Assembly: GCA_023416575.1 (NCBI GenBank)
Contig: JAEZHL010000006.1
Location: forward strand, 1-8,217
Length of the DNA: 8,217 nt
DNA from: Pseudomonadota bacterium
Lineage (GTDB): Bacteria; Pseudomonadota; Alphaproteobacteria; Rhizobiales; Hyphomicrobiaceae
Direction of reading: 5' to 3'
Below, in pieces: positions 5,763 through 8,217 of this stretch. The notes below the pieces were generated by a model that saw only the letters and a program-made list of their open reading frames with translations, was not told the DNA's origin and made no database searches. Each line of letters begins with the position of its first letter. Position 1 is the stretch's first letter. The translations under genes and the position numbers were made by a program.

Positions 5763-6650
5763 ATGCGCCGCCTCAAAGCAGATCTGCTGTTGCTGTTCGC
5801 CGCCGTCGTCTGGGGCACGGCCTTCTATTTCCAGAAGACGGCGATGGAGAGCATCGGGCCGTTCCTGTTCATCGCCGCGCGGGGCTCCGTGGCGGCGCTG
5901 TGCCTGCTCCCACTCGCCCTCCTCGAGGCGCGCCGCACCGGACTGCCCTTCTCGCCCGGGCTGTTGAAGGCGGGACTGGCTGCCGGCCTCGCCTTCTTCG
6001 TCGCGGCGGGTCTGCAACAGACGGGACTCATCACCGCAACGGTCACGAATGCTGGTTTCCTCACCAGCCTCTATGTGGTCGCGACGCCGTTCATAGCCTG
6101 GATCGCCTTCCGCCGCCGACCGGCGCGCTTCGTCATGCCGGCCGTCGCGCTCGCATTCGTCGGCATCTGGCTCCTCGGCGGTGGCACCATCGGCGGCTTC
6201 TCCACTGGTGATGGCCTCATCGCCCTCTCGGCCGTCATCTGGGGCCTGCATATGATATTCACCAGCATGGGGACGCCCTATGGCCGCCCCGTCGCGTTCA
6301 CGGCCCTTCAGTTTGCGGTCGTCGCCGTGTGTGCAGGCATCATCGCCATCGCCGCCGAGCCGATCACGCTGGACGGACTTTACAACGCCCTGCCCTCGAT
6401 CGCCTTCGTCGGCGTCCTGTCGAGCGCGCTGACCTTCACGATCCTCGCCATTGCGCTGAAGGATACACCCCCGACCGAGGCGGCCATCCTGGTCAGCATG
6501 GAGGTGCTGTTCGCGGCGGCGGCCGGTGCCATCCTGCTCGGCGAGCGGCTCTCGCTGATCGGCTGGATCGGCGCGGGCCTCATGTTCACGGCCACGATCC
6601 TGATCCAGGTCGCACCTCTTCTGGAGAAGCGCCGCTGCGACCGCCTTTGA
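5763..6650 (+). CDS. EamA-family DMT transporter (putative metabolite exporter)
   Basis: A 295-residue inner-membrane protein with two EamA repeats and about ten helices. Marks include basic MRRLK at the cytosolic start, WGTAFYFQK in helix 1 (17-25), FIAARG (36-41), the AGFLTSLYVVATP stretch ending the first repeat (97-109), the second repeat from about residue 149 with IWGLHMIF (159-166), and SMEVLFAAAAGAILLGERLS (245-264), which is the usual ExP-GExL block. Relatives export amino acids or other metabolites; the substrate is unknown. The ATG at 5763 gives the normal length. There is no good Shine-Dalgarno sequence, and the start region contains CCTGCCTCT twice (5740-5748 and 5753-5761). An in-frame TTG at 5730 would add 11 residues not typical of the family. 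It is transcribed away from the DUF486 gene, and the small secreted protein gene follows on the same strand. Confidence 0.9.
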   Translation: MRRLKADLLLLFAAVVWGTAFYFQKTAMESIGPFLFIAARGSVAALCLLPLALLEARRTGLPFSPGLLKAGLAAGLAFFVAAGLQQTGLITATVTNAGFLTSLYVVATPFIAWIAFRRRPARFVMPAVALAFVGIWLLGGGTIGGFSTGDGLIALSAVIWGLHMIFTSMGTPYGRPVAFTALQFAVVAVCAGIIAIAAEPITLDGLYNALPSIAFVGVLSSALTFTILAIALKDTPPTEAAILVSMEVLFAAAAGAILLGERLSLIGWIGAGLMFTATILIQVAPLLEKRRCDRL

Positions 6651-6653
6651 ATT

Positions 6654-6667
6654 AGGGCGTACACCCT
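6654..6667. promoter_or_regulatory. Imperfect palindrome upstream of the small secreted protein gene
   Basis: AGGGCGTACACCCT is symmetric in 6 of 7 pairs around GTAC. It starts 4 nt after the EamA stop codon. A second short inverted repeat, CCCC/GGGG around GTCAT, lies at 6677-6689. They could be an operator or remnants of a weak terminator. No T-run follows. Low confidence. Confidence 0.25.
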
Positions 6668-6721
6668 GCTAACCTGCCCCGTCATGGGGTAGCCCGGCGA
6701 CATCTTCTGTCTGCTCCCCTG

Positions 6722-7048
6722 GTGATCGCCCTGCTTGCGGCCACCAGCGCCGCTACCACGGCCCGGTCCGAGCCCGGCCAGCCAGCTGCACCCGATCCGC
6801 GCATCACGCCAGGGCAGGTCATCGACGGCTGGACCGGCCTGCCCATCCCGTGCCGCTGCCGTTACCGCGATCGCACCTACCGTCTCGGGGACGTCATCTG
6901 CATGAGCACGCACCGCGGCACGGTCTTCACGCGCTGCGAGCTGTTCCTCAACAACACTTCCTGGATGCCAACCGAGGAGCCCTGCACCACGTCCGGATCA
7001 CCAGGCGGGGAGCCCGCGACCGAGCTCGCGGGCCGAGACCCCGGCTAG
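6722..7048 (+). CDS. Small Cys-containing putative secreted protein, unknown function
   Basis: From the GTG at 6722 the protein has 108 residues: a short hydrophobic alanine-rich start (1-14), a Pro/Ala linker, then a compact domain with five cysteines (44, 46, 60, 72, 88) and the stretches CRCRYRDRTYRLGDVICM (44-61) and RCELFLNNTSW (71-81). The CRCxYxxRxYxLGxxxC...RCExxLNNTSW pattern looks to me like that of small conserved hypothetical proteins of Hyphomicrobiales, likely periplasmic with disulfides. The start is doubtful: GTG 6722 has no ribosome site and gives no basic N-terminus, while the same frame stays open upstream to 6656 and encodes ARRHLL just before the hydrophobic run, as in a real signal peptide. 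No ATG, GTG or TTG exists there, only CTG codons at 6674 and 6707. The coding domain is believable; function is unknown. Confidence 0.6.
   Translation: MIALLAATSAATTARSEPGQPAAPDPRITPGQVIDGWTGLPIPCRCRYRDRTYRLGDVICMSTHRGTVFTRCELFLNNTSWMPTEEPCTTSGSPGGEPATELAGRDPG
7012..7033. other. Perfect hairpin at the 3' end of the small secreted protein gene
   Basis: GCCCGCGA (7012-7019) pairs with TCGCGGGC (7026-7033) around a 6-nt loop. It lies inside the last codons of the small protein gene and just beyond the stop codon of the convergent MFS gene. No T-run follows on either strand. It could help end transcription from one or both sides; GC-rich coding sequence can also produce such stems by chance. Confidence 0.35.
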
Positions 7049-7053
7049 CGCGC

Positions 7054-8217
7054 TCATCCCGCCGCCTTGCTCGTCGCCTTCGGCTTCCCCTGGAACCCGA
7101 GCAGCAGAACGACGCCTGAGAACGCGGCGCCGACGGCAGCCGCGATAAACGCGCTCTCGTAGCCGAACGTGCTGATCAGAACACCGAACACTGGCGGCGA
7201 CACCGTGTAGGTGAGGAACACGAAGAACGTCGTCCCCGCCGTAACCTCGCTGACCGCATCGGGGGGCGCGAGGCTGGCGGCTTCCGCAAGGTAGAGGCCG
7301 TTCCAGGTCGCCACCGAGCTGCCGGCGATCACCGCCACCGCGAACAGGAACGGCGCGTCATGACCGGGGTCGAGCGCCGCCAGCATCAGGGCGGACATCG
7401 ACGAGCAGACGGCCAGCACGATCAATACCGGACGCGGCGATCCGACCCGGTCGGCCACGATGCCGAAGACGATACGACCGAGAACACTGGCTCCCTGCAG
7501 CGCCGCGAACAGGGCGCCGGCCAGGGTGAGGCCATAGCCCAGTCCGGCGTGCAGGTAGATCACGAAGAAGGAGAAGCAGGCGCTCTGCACCGTCGCGAAG
7601 CCGACGCAGGCGAGCGCCAGACGCACGAGACCGGGCCCCAGCGTCAGGGCGCGGAAAGGCCGCTTCAGGTTTGAGGGCGCAAAGAGCGCACCGAGGCGGA
7701 AGGCGTTCAATGGGCGGCTCGTATTGAACCGGCTGGGCGCCAGCAACAGCGGCACGGCGAACATGAGGGAGATCAGGATGATCAGCACGAACGCAGGGCG
7801 CCAGCCGAACTGGGCGATCAGCCATGCACCGGCCCCTCCGGCGATGACACCGCCAAGCGGCACGCCCGCTTGCCGCAGCGAGAAAATCGTCGACCACTGA
7901 TGCTTGGGAATGTGGTCCGCAAGGATCTGGCTGCCGGCCGGCGTCGAGGTCGCATAGCCAAAGCCGATCAGCACCGCCCCGACCACCATCAGCGGCACGG
8001 TCGCGCCCATGACGAGCGCCGCGCCCAAGACGGCGATCAGCGCGCCGACCCGCAAGGCACGCAGCGGACCCAGCGCCGGCGTGAAGCCGTGATTGGACAT
8101 GTAGAGCCAGATCGAGCCGAGACCCGCAGCCCCCGCGATCCAGCCATAGGACGTCGGATCGGCACCCGCCGCATCCATCAACAACGGCGCCACGACCGGC
8201 AGGAACAGGTGGAGCGA
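7054..8217 (-). CDS. MFS permease, N-terminus beyond the window edge
   Basis: The visible 387 residues form a Major Facilitator Superfamily inner-membrane transporter missing only its first part. The frame is open to the last base, and the segment SLHLFLPVVAPLLM at the cut end looks like the first helix. Roughly eleven further hydrophobic segments follow. Visible marks are STPAGSQILAD (91-101) and SLRQAGVPLGG (113-123) in the first half, and GRIVFGIVADRVGSPRPVL (247-265), the second-half loop 2-3 motif with the expected Asp-Arg pair. The C-terminal tail (376-387, GKPKATSKAAG) is basic and cytosolic. Internal GTG and ATG codons near 8193 and 8178 would cut into helix 1 and are not real starts. 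It converges on the small secreted protein gene with 5 nt between stops. The substrate cannot be told from sequence. Confidence 0.92.
   Translation of the reverse strand, partial: SLHLFLPVVAPLLMDAAGADPTSYGWIAGAAGLGSIWLYMSNHGFTPALGPLRALRVGALIAVLGAALVMGATVPLMVVGAVLIGFGYATSTPAGSQILADHIPKHQWSTIFSLRQAGVPLGGVIAGGAGAWLIAQFGWRPAFVLIILISLMFAVPLLLAPSRFNTSRPLNAFRLGALFAPSNLKRPFRALTLGPGLVRLALACVGFATVQSACFSFFVIYLHAGLGYGLTLAGALFAALQGASVLGRIVFGIVADRVGSPRPVLIVLAVCSSMSALMLAALDPGHDAPFLFAVAVIAGSSVATWNGLYLAEAASLAPPDAVSEVTAGTTFFVFLTYTVSPPVFGVLISTFGYESAFIAAAVGAAFSGVVLLLGFQGKPKATSKAAG

Noticed and set aside
5691..6251. 186-codon minus-strand frame over the EamA gene
   Set aside because: Glu/Arg/Gly-rich shadow of a transmembrane gene; the plus-strand protein has clear EamA repeats.
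7360..7674. Plus-strand frame antisense to the MFS gene
   Set aside because: Gln/Arg/Glu-rich shadow product; the MFS frame has typical motifs and helix pattern.
1..8217. CRISPR array, tRNA or rRNA genes, insertion sequence ends, phage or defence genes
   Set aside because: I saw no spaced direct repeats, no tRNA-like clover sequence, no transposase motifs and no defence-type domains on either strand.

Overview
This is a GC-rich window with dense coding and C/G-biased third positions. It carries a tripartite tricarboxylate transporter (TTT) set, a periplasmic binding protein of the Bug/TctC family, small DMT proteins and an MFS permease. That mix suggests an alphaproteobacterium, probably of the Hyphomicrobiales (Rhizobiales), a Bosea- or Methylobacterium-like soil or plant-associated genus. 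The assignment rests on protein style only and is not proven.

Left part (1-4645). A GntR-family regulator (minus strand, cut by the left edge) is divergent from a four-gene plus-strand cluster: a PdxA-family dehydrogenase (PdxA2-like), tctC (periplasmic binding protein), tctB (small membrane subunit) and tctA (large membrane subunit). The shared intergenic region holds a recognisable sigma70 promoter for pdxA2. Just upstream of its -35 box lies a 16-bp imperfect palindrome that resembles operators of FCD-type GntR regulators. A textbook intrinsic terminator sits between tctC and tctB, so the binding protein is probably made in excess over the membrane subunits. The simplest reading is a regulated uptake and oxidation module for a small organic acid: TctC captures it, TctAB imports it, PdxA2 oxidises it or its phosphorylated form, and GntR senses it. 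The four-carbon-acid kinase (DUF1537) that often accompanies PdxA2 is not in this window.

Middle and right part (4646-8217). After tctA come two hairpins, one of them a long near-perfect nested stem. Next are an SRPBCC/AHSA1-like protein (plus), a DUF486 small membrane protein (minus, convergent), an EamA-family DMT exporter (plus, divergent from DUF486), a small Cys-containing putative secreted protein with an unclear start (plus), and an MFS permease (minus, its N-terminus beyond the right edge). These look like ordinary, independently transcribed accessory genes.

I see no tRNA, rRNA, CRISPR array, insertion sequence, phage gene or toxin-antitoxin pair. I found no clear sign of a wholly new system. 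The most useful points are the regulatory architecture of the GntR-pdxA2-tctCBA module, the open question of its substrate, and the unusual start of the small secreted protein.
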